Shown: positions 12,228 through 40,275, numbered from the stretch's first letter. The stretch: 64,000 bases of DNA from Ianthella basta (GCA_964019415.1 OZ025872.1:4805375-4869374); one strand, 5' to 3'. Numbers and translations are program-made. Notes: generated by a model from the sequence alone, not told the origin.

Positions 12228-12970
12228 GTAAATAGCTACCTACTAGTAACTATACGCACACCCGCACAAATTTTTGATTATAATACAGCTAGCCGCATCT
12301 TGTAGTGACAGAACATTTCTACGGTAGCTATTTTCTATTTTGTGGACGGCCTCTCGGGAGCATACAAAATAGGAATTGCATAGCGCGACCATTTTAATAC
12401 CTAAACTATGGACGTCGAAAGGGAGCTCACATAGTGAGGTTCTGGAAACTAGCGATACTAAAAGTGAATCATACAGTACAGGTAGAAGATAGATATGCTT
12501 GAAAGTGAGAAGGCTAAGCCAAACAGTATAGACACGGATTATCAGCGTTGCAAGTTGAGCACCGTTTACATGTACATTGCAAAGGGCTACTAGAAAGGAT
12601 TCTGCGCTACGGGGAACTCCTGCTACCTCCCCCGGTGGAGAGAAGAACATCTAGCACTCTCCGACCCGGCCTATCTACCACTGGGCGCGAGCGTACTAGC
12701 TACCGCCGAAATAATGTGTTTCATTCATTCATAGTTTATTTAGAATGCGACACAATTAAGCCTGCATATTGCACAGATTTTGTGGCAGATAATTTATATA
12801 GTAGATTGGTGACTTGGACATCTCCAATTTCATTTTTGATGAAAAGGTATACGTACGTAATACGTATGACACATTGATGTTATGTATGTATGAGTGTATG
12901 TAAAACATTATTGTGCACTTAAATAACCTGACTGCAGCTACACTATGCATGTTGTGATCCTATGTTACAG

Positions 12971-13624
12971 TACAATGTGAAGGCCATTCTGGACTGGAAG
13001 CACCACACCAACGGTGACCCGATGGTGGATGTGGGGTACTTCCTCATGATGTTCATTCATCCTTCCCAATACCAAGGATGTGGTCATTTGCAAGACCTCG
13101 CTCTTCTAATTGGTAAGTCTCTCTCAGTCTGAATGGAACTAATATATGTGTGCTATTGTGCCTTGCAGAGGGTTGACCCATGGTGTGAAGTGGTATGTGA
13201 ATTGTACTGTGGTACATTTCTCCTTTACTTCACTAAGCCACGCTGGTGATTCGTGACTTTCATGCTTACATTGACTGTTGCTCATAGGTGCTCCTGACAG
13301 GAATATTCCAACTGAGGACCAAATGGTAGAGGTTTATCGAAAAGAAGCTCACTGCCTCAATGTGGTCTTCAGTGAGACAGCAGTCAACTATGCCAAGGCT
13401 GTTAGCTGCCTGAGGCTCATTACCGTTGTCAGAGTGAGTGACAAAACTGAACCGTGTCTCCACTCAGTCTGTTATGCATTACTTTTGTACCTGTGTAGGC
13501 TGCTTGGCAAGATAATTGGAGAGGACATGAATGCAGGTACTACAGAAATGTGAAGGACCAGCCAAAGGATGTGATTACCATGCTGACACTTGCTGGAAAT
13601 GCCTTTTACAGGCAGAGCCTTTAG
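12971..13624 (+). CDS. Phosphotransferase (ACAD11-like) C-terminal exons, copy 1
   Basis: Three phase-compatible exons: 12971-13112, 13288-13433 and 13499-13624 (TAG stop 13622-13624). The first has the family signature VKAILDWKHHTNGDPMVDVG, equivalent to the VIAVLDWELSTIGHPL(A/S)DL metal-binding motif of APH-fold kinases and ACAD10/11. The second contains IPTEDQMVEVY, the helix that follows it. The last ends with FYRQSL. In this copy the motif has K for E and H for S, which may affect function. The lobe carrying the HGD catalytic loop is absent in the window, so the gene may be deleted internally or may use unrecognised exons in 12228-12970. Confidence 0.6.
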
Positions 13625-14228
13625 GTACAAAGCCAACAGGAGGTCATGCAGACTGCATTTATATAACGATACAGTTAGTACAGTTTAGAGCAAAATTCAG
13701 TTTGCTAGCACATATAATTAGTATCTAGGAGTCATCTGTACCTGATACATATCTATGAGCAGAAGCTTGTTCTGTAATTTGCACTGCTTGTATTATCATC
13801 CGGTCTTCCTTTACTTTGCCTTTTAAGCCTCTGTTGAGCAAAAGCCCAAATGATTGGCTCATATATCTCAAGTACTTAATATAGTGTTGTTGCTAAATAT
13901 TTTTTAGTATAGTAGTTTTATAGTGTTGTTGAAGGCCGTAGATTTATACCGTATCTTGGAACCTCATTACATTTAACTTTATTGTATATATATGCCCTAC
14001 ATTATGTCATACAAGCATGCATATGGTTGTATGCACTGTACTGGTGGATAGCTGAGACTGGAGTGTCAAGTAGTAATGTGCTGAGACCACATGCCTGTGG
14101 TTTGACACTTTGTGCCTGCCCGAGCAAGCCCAGGGTGTTCCCAATGGCAATGTCCCCATCTTCCTATTATGGTAGTACCTTTTGTGTACCCAATAGAGAC
14201 ACTGGTTATGTCATTGTGATTATGCATA
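13625..14228. other. 3' flank of phosphotransferase copy 1
   Basis: AT-rich sequence with no recognised exon. It ends in the left copy of the TATGCATA target duplication (14221-14228). Confidence 0.5.
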
Positions 14229-15209
14229 GGCGTAGGAACCATGGGGGCCGTGGGGGCCATGGCCCCCCCAGATTTCACAAGGGGGGGACCAGGCCCCCAT
14301 AGATGTTTAGCCCTGTCTCACCTCTGCAATCTTTGATTAGTAAATGCTAGTAAATGCTCAGGCCATCTCACCAAAGTATACAGAAAGAGTCCGCAGCATT
14401 TTCGTTCGGATCTATATCCAACAAAACCTGTTGTTCAAAATTCTGGTTTAGTGGCTTGCTTGGAAGCCATTTTATTGATTGCGCAATTGACACATTACCT
14501 GAATCTAATATATAGAGCCGACCGTGTCTCTGTGTGTGTGTGTGTTCGCGATACGCGCGCGCGTTTCTTGCTCCGTCGCCCTCAAACTCGCTGTGGTTTC
14601 TGGGGGCATCGGGGGTCAGGTTATAGCGGGGTTGACGTCGCTCGTCTTGCGGTTGACAGAGAGTTATCCGTCCATTTCCGCTTTTTCCTTCGCGGACGAC
14701 GGCCATTTTCTAATTATTGTTACCGATTTCTGGTTTTTACCAGTTGATTCGCTGTCGTCCTACGTTCGAATTTAAACCGATAATCATTATTTTTTAGCTG
14801 TAGCAGTAACATGGTTGCTGAGAGCATCGGGGTACAGGCATTGGATGCCGTAGCTCGCCGATGGCGGGCCACTCTGCTAGTATGAATATAATATCCTATC
14901 GCGCTATAATATTTGTTTGTCTCAGCAATCTCTCCTAAGTTTTCTGGAAAAGCCAGCAAAGAGAAGAAAAAGCAATGCAACCAACAGGTGGCATTGCTTT
15001 TGGCATCATAGCTGTTAATGAAATGTAAATTACTATATAATAGAGGAGTATGCAGATCTATAACTGAGCTCGTGAGGTTCGCACTCTCATTTCCCTACTA
15101 AATTTAATTAGCCTCAAATTTTTTTTCGCTCGCTCCGCTCGCGAATCTACCTCTGGTGTACCTGCTATCTTCGGCCCCCCTAGTTTTGAAAGTGTTCCTA
15201 CACCCCTGT
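14229..15209. mobile_element. Non-autonomous hAT-like transposon
   Basis: About 980 bp flanked by an identical 8-bp target duplication TATGCATA (14221-14228 and 15210-15217). The right end read inward is 'aacaggggtgtaggaac' and the left end 'ggcgtaggaacc', so the termini share '(g/t)gtaggaac', with the left end missing a few bases. A G-rich 'gggggccatggccccccc' block follows the left end and a 'ctcgctccgctcgcg' block lies near the right. No transposase frame was found. Confidence 0.7.
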
Positions 15210-15378
15210 TATGCATACACTCACATGTATAATACACATAAAATTCTTGCATCTACGTCTATGTACTGCATGATGGCAATGATGTCACATTTGAAGTACA
15301 ATGGCCATGGATACGTAAGCACTAGCTTCACTATGGTGCACTGCATCTGAGCACTTACAGTGTGTGTATGTGTGTGTG

Positions 15379-15416
<38 letters not shown>

Positions 15417-15804
15417 TGGGAGTGTATGTGCATGTGTGCATGCATGTCCATGCTCATGATCGGAGCCCTATAATGCACACACCATGCATGCATTGTAACC
15501 TTTATCAACTACTGCCTGGGCGTGCCTGCACAAGGCACACAAAGGTTAATGAAAACCAAGACTATGAATGGAAACACAACTATGAATATAATTATCATGC
15601 ATGGCTGCATGACAAACACACAGGGGTATATATGATGAATAGGACTCAATATTTGATGTATATGATGCCGAGGCCGGGTGCAAAAGTGGCTGTTTCGCAG
15701 AAAGAGTACTTAGAAAGTGTTTGCATGTTCTGATGACCTAGGTCTGTCAGGTACATAGAAAAGATGAGTGGAATCTACCTGGTAAACAGTTGGCGGGAAA
15801 GGAG
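15210..15804. other. Unassigned sequence with (TG)n
   Basis: Contains a (TG)n tract at about 15360-15412 and nothing else recognised until the next phosphotransferase exon. Confidence 0.4.
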
Positions 15805-16013
15805 ATGGCTATGGGAAACAACCCTCTGGAGAGGTTTGAGTCAATGGTGCTCAGAGGCATTGAGAATGAAGAGGCAGAGACATTTGGCATTACTCTAAAG
15901 GGGGTTAGTGAGATAGTCCCTACTCCTCTCAGTAGGTAAGTGTGGCCTGTCTACTATAATTATACCTTGTAAATATTGCATGCCCATTAGCAAATATTAT
16001 ATATACAGTGCAA

Positions 16014-16054
<41 letters not shown>

Positions 16055-16895
16055 GATTGATGAACCGCATCTCCCAGTTTAATAAAAGGAAGGTGGGAAC
16101 GGCATTCATTGTCATGGAGTATATATGTACAGGTTTGTTCATCAGAATAACTGTGAGCTACCGTAATGCAGGCAGTATGACAGTGATGAATGTTTGCTGT
16201 ATACTAAGCAATTTCTGTCCTTCGATGAATTTGAAGTACAGTAATAAATATGTGCACCACACATTGCAAGGTGATAACTATAGATCTGTATAGCAGACAT
16301 ACCAGCAATCTGTAATGAAGGCAATGGCCAAGGTTCATTTCCAATTTTGGAATGCCGGAGGACAGAAGAAATAAGATGGATTGAGCAAAGACTAGTTTTG
16401 GTACAAGCAAGTTGCTAAATTTAATGATCAGGCAATATGTTAAACTCATACCTGCAGATGTGCAGCTGCATGCTGCATGACATCGATCTTCCCTGAGCCC
16501 TTCTCCACTATCTGCGAAGTGCAGAACTTGTCTGTCCTTTGCTACAGATTAAATTGTTTCTGATAATGCCGATGATTCATATGCTTACTACAGTTTGTAT
16601 GTAGTGTATTACGGCATTATCATATTCGCAAGCATTAGGTGTACTATGAAATATTTAACATGATTATACATAACAAGGGTGACCTCCCTTACATGACCTG
16701 CAAGCAAATATATCTCCACGTAACTTACCACTGCACTGCAATAAAGCATGCTGGAATGCACACATGTACCACACTGTATGCTGCAGGTCAGCACCTGGTG
16801 CATCAACTACAGCTCTGTAGCTATAGGTGGGGAGAGCTCAAGACAGGTATTTAGCAAGCTGCAAGAGAATGCAATACCACGTGAAAGGAATACAG
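15805..16895 (+). pseudogene. Phosphotransferase (ACAD11-like), copy 2, partial
   Basis: Three exon-like blocks: 15805-15935 (N-terminus, ends in phase 2), 16078-16132 (VGTAFIVMEY, equivalent to the GTPFYVMEY hinge strand of ACAD10/11) and 16787-16895 (VSTWCINY, equivalent to the RQVSTWTKQY helix). Around 16463-16560 a further block reads LHDID and then an in-frame stop, so it looks decayed. The HGD catalytic loop and the DWE motif that should follow were not found downstream. This copy therefore keeps the front half while copy 1 keeps the back half. Confidence 0.5.
16019..16050. repeat. (TA)n microsatellite
   Basis: About 16 TA units inside the intron between the first two copy-2 phosphotransferase blocks. 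Confidence 0.95.
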
Positions 16896-18186
16896 GTATA
16901 ATTCATTATATTTTTGCACTTCATGTCATAACATTATGTAAGTTTATTGCTATTATAGCTTTAAATAAAATGTCCTTCAGTTGGCTTGCAATTACTTTTA
17001 TAGGCTATTAATTACATTTATTTGACATTATTAATACTTCAGTTAGAGATTGTCTAATAATTATTACAGGATATTATGCAAAATACATGACCATTAGATT
17101 TATATAATAATTATTATTCTATTACATGCACATTCGCAGACTGCATACATACCAATCCATATATCTCACACATGCATGCATGCAGGCAGCTTGGAAGGAT
17201 CCGGATCAATATATGGAGAGGTCATATAAGTGGACAGCATGCAGAGATTAGAAGTCATCTGCAACAAGTCACATTTGCATTGAAATGCTCACAACAGCTG
17301 AATGGTCCTTCCATGGACAGAGCTAACATTAAAAATCTATTTGAATTAAGATATGTCCAAATGTGAACATGCAGTACGCAATGTATGAAGGAAAGTAAAA
17401 GCTTTATTACAACAGTTACAACAATATGGTATTATTCATACAATGTTACATGTTATGACATGGTTATAGAGAAATATACTTAATGCAAACTGTGCACTAT
17501 CCATTCTGGGCCTACCTACGTACACAAAATTATAGCTACAGTGGAATACGCTAAACAAATAAGTGAAGTGTCCACTAAACTGCATCCTTGATCTTCACAT
17601 TGGTGCTACCTACAGGAAGCAATGGGTGTATGGTATGTAGGGAGGAGAGGAGGGAGGAGGGAACATCTGCAGGCAAGACAGGACATGTCCTGACTAATTC
17701 ACAAGACAGTTGACACCTATTATAGCTATAGCCTGCTAGCAAGGTGCATGCAATCTCGTCACCAGAGACTAACACACTTGAGGTGCCCTATGTGTGAAAT
17801 GAACCATATTCTTCAATGCCCACTCTAAGCTATCTGGAGTGGTGTCAATTCAGTTCATCTTGACGTATTATTACAACTGGAGACTAATACATGTGTGAGT
17901 AGACTAATACAATGAGTTATGCACTCAGACATTGAGTTTTTGATAATACAAGAAACCGAAGACTGTGCATACAATGAGAGGATGGCACTGCACATGCAGA
18001 TAAGGATTGGGGGCAGGCCCTAGGCAGAAGGGAGTCCCAAAACATACCACTATATACCAACAATAGAGGGAGTTAGATACCAACAATAGCAACAGAGAGG
18101 GATTAGTGGGAATTCATCTGGTGGCAGACAAGTGACAACAGGTACATGATATGGAGTCATTAAAGATGGCAATTTGTGCTTACCTA
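16896..18186. other. 3' region of gene B
   Basis: From about 17290 to 18186 this region matches 44510-45656, the corresponding 3' flank of gene C, so it was duplicated with the gene. TTTATT at about 17403-17408 reads AATAAA on the minus strand and could be the gene B polyadenylation signal; the gene C copy reads differently there. A gtaagc donor directly follows the TAATAG stop region, so the 3' UTR may be spliced. Confidence 0.55.
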
Positions 18187-34848
<16,662 letters not shown>

Positions 34849-34929
34849 TTTTCCAGGGGAGTTACCCCTACACCAATTAGACTCGAGCTGATTGGCTGAC
34901 ACCAGTCACGTGCTCTGTTGTGTGTCAAG
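34849..34929. promoter_or_regulatory. Possible bidirectional promoter
   Basis: 81 bp between two divergent ATGs. Contains CCAAT (34873-34877), inverted ATTGG (34891-34895) and an E-box CACGTG (34907-34912). Paired CCAAT boxes are common in compact bidirectional promoters. Function is inferred. Confidence 0.45.
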
Positions 34930-35033
34930 ATGTCTAAAAGATTGGCGGAGACTCAGCTCACCCAAGACAATGCTGACCAGTATCTTGAGTAGGAAAGGGA
35001 CACAGATGAAGTAAAAGAGTCGCTGCTGTCTTT
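34930..35033 (+). pseudogene. Nup50-like first exon stub
   Basis: ATG at 34930 then SKRLAETQLTQDNADQYLE resembles the start of the nucleoporin Nup50 (importin-binding KR..AE..LT.DN pattern). An in-frame TAG at 34990-34992 interrupts it; beyond it the frame continues ERDTDEVKESLL to a gtgagt donor at 35034. No further Nup50 exons were found. It is probably a promoter-linked remnant. Confidence 0.45.
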
Positions 35034-35877
35034 GTGAGTACCTGTTCCATTGTGGTACTTCACAGAGTGGGCACTTCACGAATGCAAATCAAGACACCAT
35101 TAGCGAAAGAACGTGAGTGTCCACTCCCATTAGTTACAGGTTTGATTTAATACATTGTGCGTGTAAGATGTATTGTACCTAAATACTATGTAGGTCGTAG
35201 GGAAGGGGTTCCATAGGTTTCGTTGAAAATTTTGGCACAGTGACTATTGACTTGGAGAAGTATCGCGAGTACAGATGAAGCAACGTTACATGTAGCTAGT
35301 TAGCTAGCAATGGCAATGTACTTTTCGTGTGACTTTACATTACACATGTGACAATGAAGTACTGTCATTTTCCGCAATAGGTATATCAGTTTCAAGTGGT
35401 TGTCAGTTTGTTTATCAACAGGAAATACATATGTGCATGCCTCCCAAACTTATAACCTAGTAGCTCACATGTCTTTCTTCCTAACTCGCTACAGGATAGG
35501 GACAGCAGTCAGAAGTGGAGCTGGAGAGGTGCGTTTGTAGGTGGTTAACAAACCTTTGTAATTTTACAGCTGTTGAAGTTACGTATAAATATGCTTTGCT
35601 TGCACACTTGTTCTATACATGCATCTTGTTTATGACTAACTGTAATGAACAGCCTGGGTACAAGGTGGCCCCTATTCTTGCTGTGATTATCAGTGCATGC
35701 CAAAGCTAGCCCACACTGACGCTAGTGCTAGCGACTTTTGCAGTTTCTGCATGTAAAGTATGGTGAAGCGTTTTACTAACAGGAGGCGTGTTTTGCTAAC
35801 AACAGAGATTGTTGGATTCTTGTCTATGTAACACAATGTATCCTTGCACTGTCTGCCTTCCTACCTATGCATGTCAG
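35034..35877. other. Unassigned sequence upstream of gene E
   Basis: A possible small exon 35495-35528 (acceptor ctacag, donor gag|gtgcgt) encodes about 11 residues. Nothing else recognised. Confidence 0.3.
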
Positions 35878-35940
35878 TCTGCTGTACCAGACCAAGTAAC
35901 TGGGCAAGCACCTGCAGCCACAGGAGGCACCCAACCACAG
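35878..35940 (+). CDS. Gene E 63-nt linker exon
   Basis: Phase-0 exon (SAVPDQVTGQAPAATGGTQ), equivalent to 25656-25718. Confidence 0.7.
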
Positions 35941-36089
35941 GTACACAGGATACACAATTACTTTTTTGTGTGCAGTGTACCTTATCTTTGAACCGACAAT
36001 GTGCTTTACTTTGTAATAGATTGTTTCGGTACTTCTGCACTTGTAACTAAGCTGTATTGCCAGTACTGTTGTTTACTCTGTATTGACAG

Positions 36090-36196
36090 GTTGTTGCCAT
36101 AAGCCCTGTTATTGTAGCTGCGAAAGTCGGTCAGCTCTCTATAGTAAGGAAGCTGTTGGATATGGAGGAGCAGCCACTGTAGAGGATCAGGATGAG
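36090..36196 (+). pseudogene. Gene E first ankyrin exon, +2 frameshift
   Basis: Starts VVAISPVIVAAKVGQLSIV; the last third is readable only in another frame (GAATVEDQDE). Confidence 0.7.
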
Positions 36197-36604
36197 GTGA
36201 AGTGTGTGTGTTTGTGTGTGTACTGTATTCATGTGGTGCCATGTGCAGTCATTATATGCTGCACAACAATGATGACATCGTGTGTGAATGTGTAAGCATG
36301 TGTGCTGGTGCTTTATAGGCACTCAGGTAGCAGCTTATTCATATTTCTGCCTTGGTATATGCCCAACATACGTATACATTCAAGTGACAAAGGAAATTAA
36401 TTCTTAACTAGCGAGTACCCGCCACACAGTGGCGACGGCCCTCCAACGACAGTGATCCCATGACAGTGCTCCTCCCACAGCACTTCTATGATGGTGTTTC
36501 CAATGGTGACACACTATAGTCATGGGCCCAGGTAGACTCTGCCACTCCCAGTAACAGCTGGTGTAATAGCTCTTCTCTTTTGCTGCCTCACCCTTGCACT
36601 TGTC

Positions 36605-36850
36605 CTTCTCTGGTCAGCATCTTGCTGCTCCTCCCTCCTCCTCCTGCTCCTCTCTGCCTCCCTCTCCCTGTCAGCATCTTTGCTTCTCCTCCCTCCTCCT
36701 CCTGCCCCTCTCTGCCTCCCTCTCCCTGTCAGCTTCTTGCTGCTCCTCCCTCCTCCTCCTGCCCCTCTCTGCCTCCCTCTCCCTGTCAGCATCTTCCTGC
36801 TCCTCCCTCCTCCTCCTGCTCCTCTCTGCCTCCCTCTCCCTTTCCTTTTG
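36605..36850. repeat. 60-bp minisatellite, four copies
   Basis: Units of 'ctgcctccctctccctgtca' plus 'gctcctccctcctcctcctg'. Minus-frame translation gives a 20-residue Arg/Glu-rich repeat, most likely by chance. Confidence 0.85.
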
Positions 36851-36889
36851 TCTTCTCCTTTTCATATTATAATATGGAAGAGCCCGCCT

Positions 36890-37015
36890 TCTGCGGGCTT
36901 CTACACTACGGCTCTCCTTCATTGCCTCTAGTGTAGCACATCACAAAGGAGCCCGCCTTCTGCGGGCTTCTACGCAACTGGCGCTCCTTCATTGCCTGTG
37001 GTGTAGCACGCGAAA
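36890..37015. repeat. 79-bp direct repeat with GC hairpin
   Basis: Two copies, each starting with the palindrome 'gcccgccttctgcgggc' and continuing 'ttctac...ctccttcattgcct'. Confidence 0.85.
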
Positions 37016-37187
37016 AACATGGCGTCTTATTCCCTAAAGGAGGGAATTCTTGCGACCATCTCCTCGGGCCCAGCGACTCCTCTTCAGTCTACCCCCTTAT
37101 GACACACTCCATACGTCGCCCCGTAATAATCCGGAGTTTCACGTGGATCGCATGCACGCACGCTGCAGGAGAAGTGTTAATCTACTC

Positions 37188-37212
37188 GGTCGGACGGACG
37201 GACGGACGGACG
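37188..37212. repeat. (GGAC)n microsatellite
   Basis: Six tandem GGAC units. Confidence 0.9.
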
Positions 37213-37266
37213 GTTGAACAAGCACATTAATATATAGATGTACTCCCTAATCTCCTATGTATACAG

Positions 37267-37371
37267 CAAACGGAGATGACAGCACTGCTGTATGCTTCTC
37301 TGAAGGGTCACCTCCCTGTAGTGCGAGAGTTGGTGGAAGTCTACAGAGTGAATGTGTTTCAGAAGAGTAAG
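37267..37371 (+). CDS. Gene E ankyrin exon
   Basis: 105 nt (TALLYASLKGHLPVVRELV), one ankyrin repeat; one codon longer at its 5' end than its paralogs. Confidence 0.7.
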
Positions 37372-37792
37372 GTACATGTTAGACCATGAGCACACCACAA
37401 CTTGTACCACACAAGTATTTTTGATTTCATTCGACGTACTACATTACTAATTGTTGCATTTGCTGGCACTCGTGACAATGTTCAGTAAAGCTAGCACACC
37501 ACTTGTTACTTGGATCAATTTACACACACACACAACACACACACGCATGCACGCGCACACATACGACCACATACACACATATGCAAGCACACACTTATTC
37601 ACATACATGTGGGTAATGATAATCAGTGGTGAACTGCTGGCTATTTATATTGCTTATGCACATAAGCACTCACATTCACATACAGACGGAATCCCCTCTC
37701 CTGTACCACCCACTTACATGACCAACTTTATGTCCATGTTAAAATAGGTTAGATCTTCGAAAGCAGTTCAATTCAATTGTGTTGAATGTGCC

Positions 37793-38236
37793 TGTCATGA
37801 TTTGGACCCCCCATAATTAGGCCCCCCGCGGAACCGAAACAGCAACTGAAATGGTTCCCCCCTGCTAAATCACCAGCGCCAGCGCGGACTGACGGTCAGA
37901 TTCGTTGTGTACTTGTACCCTGACGTCTTTCCCAAGTTGGGACGCGTTCTCAATCCAGGATAACATGTTTCGTTCGATGAAAAGGCGATTTCGCTCATTG
38001 GATGGGCGCTTTGGTTCGATTTATAGGCGATTTCGTTCGATGAGTGGACGATTTTGTTTAATGAATAGACGATTTCAGCTGAAGCGCTCAAGATCTACCA
38101 CAAGATCTACCACAACAACGAATATTGGGAGACGAAAGGGACTTTGTCACTACGGCGGAACCAATACGGCAGCCATTTTCTGCCATTTTTGGCCCGGCGG
38201 AACCATTTCAGCGGGGGGAACTTTTACGTCATGACA
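37793..38236. mobile_element. MITE with TGTCATGA termini
   Basis: 444 bp. The left end TGTCATGA and right end TCATGACA are complementary, with 'ggacccccc' and 'ggggggaac' just inside. No transposase. The target duplication is unresolved. Confidence 0.65.
37961..38085 (+). repeat. 21-bp tandem repeat inside the MITE
   Basis: About six diverged 21-bp units of the 'gatttcgttcgatga' kind. Translated forward they give a 7-residue repeat RFRSM.R. Confidence 0.75.
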
Positions 38237-38392
38237 TGTCCTTTCATCTCTATGGATTCCAGTTGCCACCAATCTAGCTCCCCATGCAGACTGCTAGTAC
38301 TATAGTGTAACAGACTGGTATACTGTAAGTGTAATTGATGTCTCCATAATAGTTTACATATGTGTCTTGCAATGTGTATGGACTGTTGGTAG

Positions 38393-38596
38393 AATGGTGC
38401 CAATGCCATGCACAAGGCTGCACAAGGTGGACGGATGGAGGTGATCAAGTTCCTCTCTGAAACGTTTGGCGAAAGGATCCATGAGAGAGACAATGATGGC
38501 TACACCATGTTGCACTGGGCAGCCCAAGGGGACCACTGTAAGGTGGCCCGCTACTTAATTGAGGACATGCAAATGGACCCACAGGACAGGGACAAG
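38393..38596 (+). CDS. Gene E ankyrin exon (two repeats)
   Basis: 204-nt phase-0 exon (NAMHKAAQGGRMEVIKFL and YTMLHWAAQGDHCKVARYL), intact. Confidence 0.8.
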
Positions 38597-38947
38597 GTGT
38601 GTGGGGTGGAATGGGTGGAGGCTTGTCCAATATGCTTGCAGGCTTCATTTGTTCTAAGCGTAACTATGCACATGACAACTAACTATGTTTGAGCAAGCTA
38701 AGGCAATTCTGTACAAATTCATGTACACACAGTGATACAGTGTCCATAGGAGCTGTACAGTCCAGTAGTTTCAGCCGTTCTCAGTGGTATGAACTGCTGA
38801 AATATGTATACCTGAAGCAGACATGTGTGGGCCCTCAGAAGCTTGGGGCTCATGCACTGATGGCTAGTCACTTATAGGGTGAGAGTAAAGAATAAATTAT
38901 CTGGGATGATGGGATGACTTGACACTGTGCATTCTTCCCTTGCACAG

Positions 38948-39049
38948 CTCGGCAACACTGCACTGCTGGCAGCTGCATTTGGAAGCAGTGTTGATGTGGT
39001 GAAAATGCTATTGATGGAATTTAACAGCTCACTGGATGAAAGGAATGAT
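38948..39049 (+). CDS. Gene E ankyrin exon
   Basis: 102-nt phase-0 exon (NTALLAAAFGSSVDVVKMLL), intact. Confidence 0.8.
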
Positions 39050-39265
39050 GTGAGTGTGTACTTGTTACAGCCTTAGTATTTAGCACTAGCGGGAAGGCTA
39101 TTATTGTACCATTGTGTAGATTGCGGTGTCTGTATTTTGAATGTGGGCATAGCATCGTGATGTTAGAACTGCACTAATGTGTGTGAACACACATCCTTTT
39201 TCAGTACTTTATTTATATATACACCCTCATTTATATCAGTACTGTAAATTTTCTTCCTTGCCCAG

Positions 39266-39367
39266 ATGGGCAGCACTGCACTGCTGTTAGCTGCCTTAAG
39301 TGGCAGTGTTGAGGTGGTGCGATTGCTGATAGAGGAGTATGGCAAATCATTGGATGAAGTGAACAAT
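39266..39367 (+). CDS. Gene E ankyrin exon
   Basis: 102-nt phase-0 exon (STALLLAALSGSVEVVRLLI), intact. Confidence 0.8.
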
Positions 39368-39806
39368 GTGAGTGTGTACCCAACTAAATGCGGACTACTG
39401 TATCTTGCTACAACTTTGAAGGTGTATCTCGGGCTGCCAGGTACGTACTTGGTGTACTTGGTACTGTCCACAAACCGTTAGACATGATAATGGCCTGGAT
39501 GCAAGGAACATTCGTCTTGATTTGATATACAGTAGCAGCACTGTCCAAACCCCAAACTGGTTCAGATGTTGACATAATACTGCCAGCGTCATCTGGCAGT
39601 GTTATTATCCTGCTGCATGTGTCTGAGAAACCACGCAATGTATGGCATGTACTGTATGTACATTATCTGTAATAGTAATGGTACCTCACCCCCCCCACAC
39701 ACACAGACACACAGACACACTTACGTCCATGTATTTGCACAAGTTTATGTGTATACTATTATACGCCGGTGCTCAGTAGTTAATGTGTTTCCTTCCCTTT
39801 GCACAG

Positions 39807-39908
39807 TTTGGTGACACTGCACCGCTGCTTGCTGCAATGGGTGGCAATGTAGATCTAGTAAGAGCACTGTTGACGGAACCTGGCTGCTCCCTGAATGAAG
39901 TGAACAAT
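39807..39908 (+). CDS. Gene E ankyrin exon
   Basis: 102-nt phase-0 exon (DTAPLLAAMGGNVDLVRALL), intact. Confidence 0.8.
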
Positions 39909-40075
39909 GTGAGTGTGTACTTTACTATATGCATACAGTATGTACTGCCTTGAGACAGCCTTTAAAAGGTCTACATCTACATGCTATAGACAACAGCTAT
40001 ATAGCTGTGTATACTTCCACACACTCAACATATATACACAAATGTATATAGCACTTTCTCCATCATACATTACAG

Positions 40076-40275
40076 GTTGGTCACAATGCCCTCCACATTG
40101 CTGCCGGCTATGGCCACCTGGACGTGGTAAAGTACCTCCTTCCCAAATTTGGTCAGAAGAAGTTTGATGTGGACAAAAAACGTTACACATGTCTGACCTT
40201 AGCTATTGAAGAACAAAGCTAGATGTTGTAGACTATCTTCTTCAGGAAGGTGGATTTTGCGTCCCTCAGCAGCAG
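40076..40275 (+). pseudogene. Gene E last ankyrin exon, -1 frameshift
   Basis: Starts VGHNALHIAAGYGHLDVVKY and reads through KFDVDKKRYTCLTLAIEEQ before the premature stop at 40220-40222. Restoring the family alignment would need one base; downstream it still resembles DVVDYLL. Confidence 0.75.

Larger units (their letters stand above)
36405..37240. mobile_element. Composite repeat insertion in gene E intron
   Basis: Foreign block with several repeat layers: four 60-bp units at about 36605-36850, two 79-bp units with a 'gcccgccttctgcgggc' hairpin (36890-37015), a (GGAC)n run (37188-37212) and an 'attaatatatagatg' right end. The left end starts near 'aactagcgagtacccgcc'. No transposase or reverse transcriptase. 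Class unknown. Confidence 0.5.
35878..40275 (+). pseudogene. Gene E: ankyrin paralog, frameshifted
   Basis: Eight exons in the same order as genes B and C but on the plus strand: 35878-35940, 36090-36196, 37267-37371, 38393-38596, 38948-39049, 39266-39367, 39807-39908, 40076-40275. Nine ankyrin repeats would be encoded. Exon 36090-36196 is 107 nt instead of 105, with two extra bases near 'gttggatatgg' that shift the frame. The last exon lacks one A near 40214-40218, giving a stop at 40220-40222, and ends in a gtgagc donor rather than the usual GGHQ-stop. Splice sites are otherwise sound, so decay is recent, or these are assembly errors. No N-terminal death-fold exon was found upstream. Confidence 0.65.

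Noticed and set aside
36520-36936. Arg/Glu-rich or Pro/Leu-rich proteins
   Set aside because: Product of a 60-bp tandem repeat that reads open in several frames by composition.
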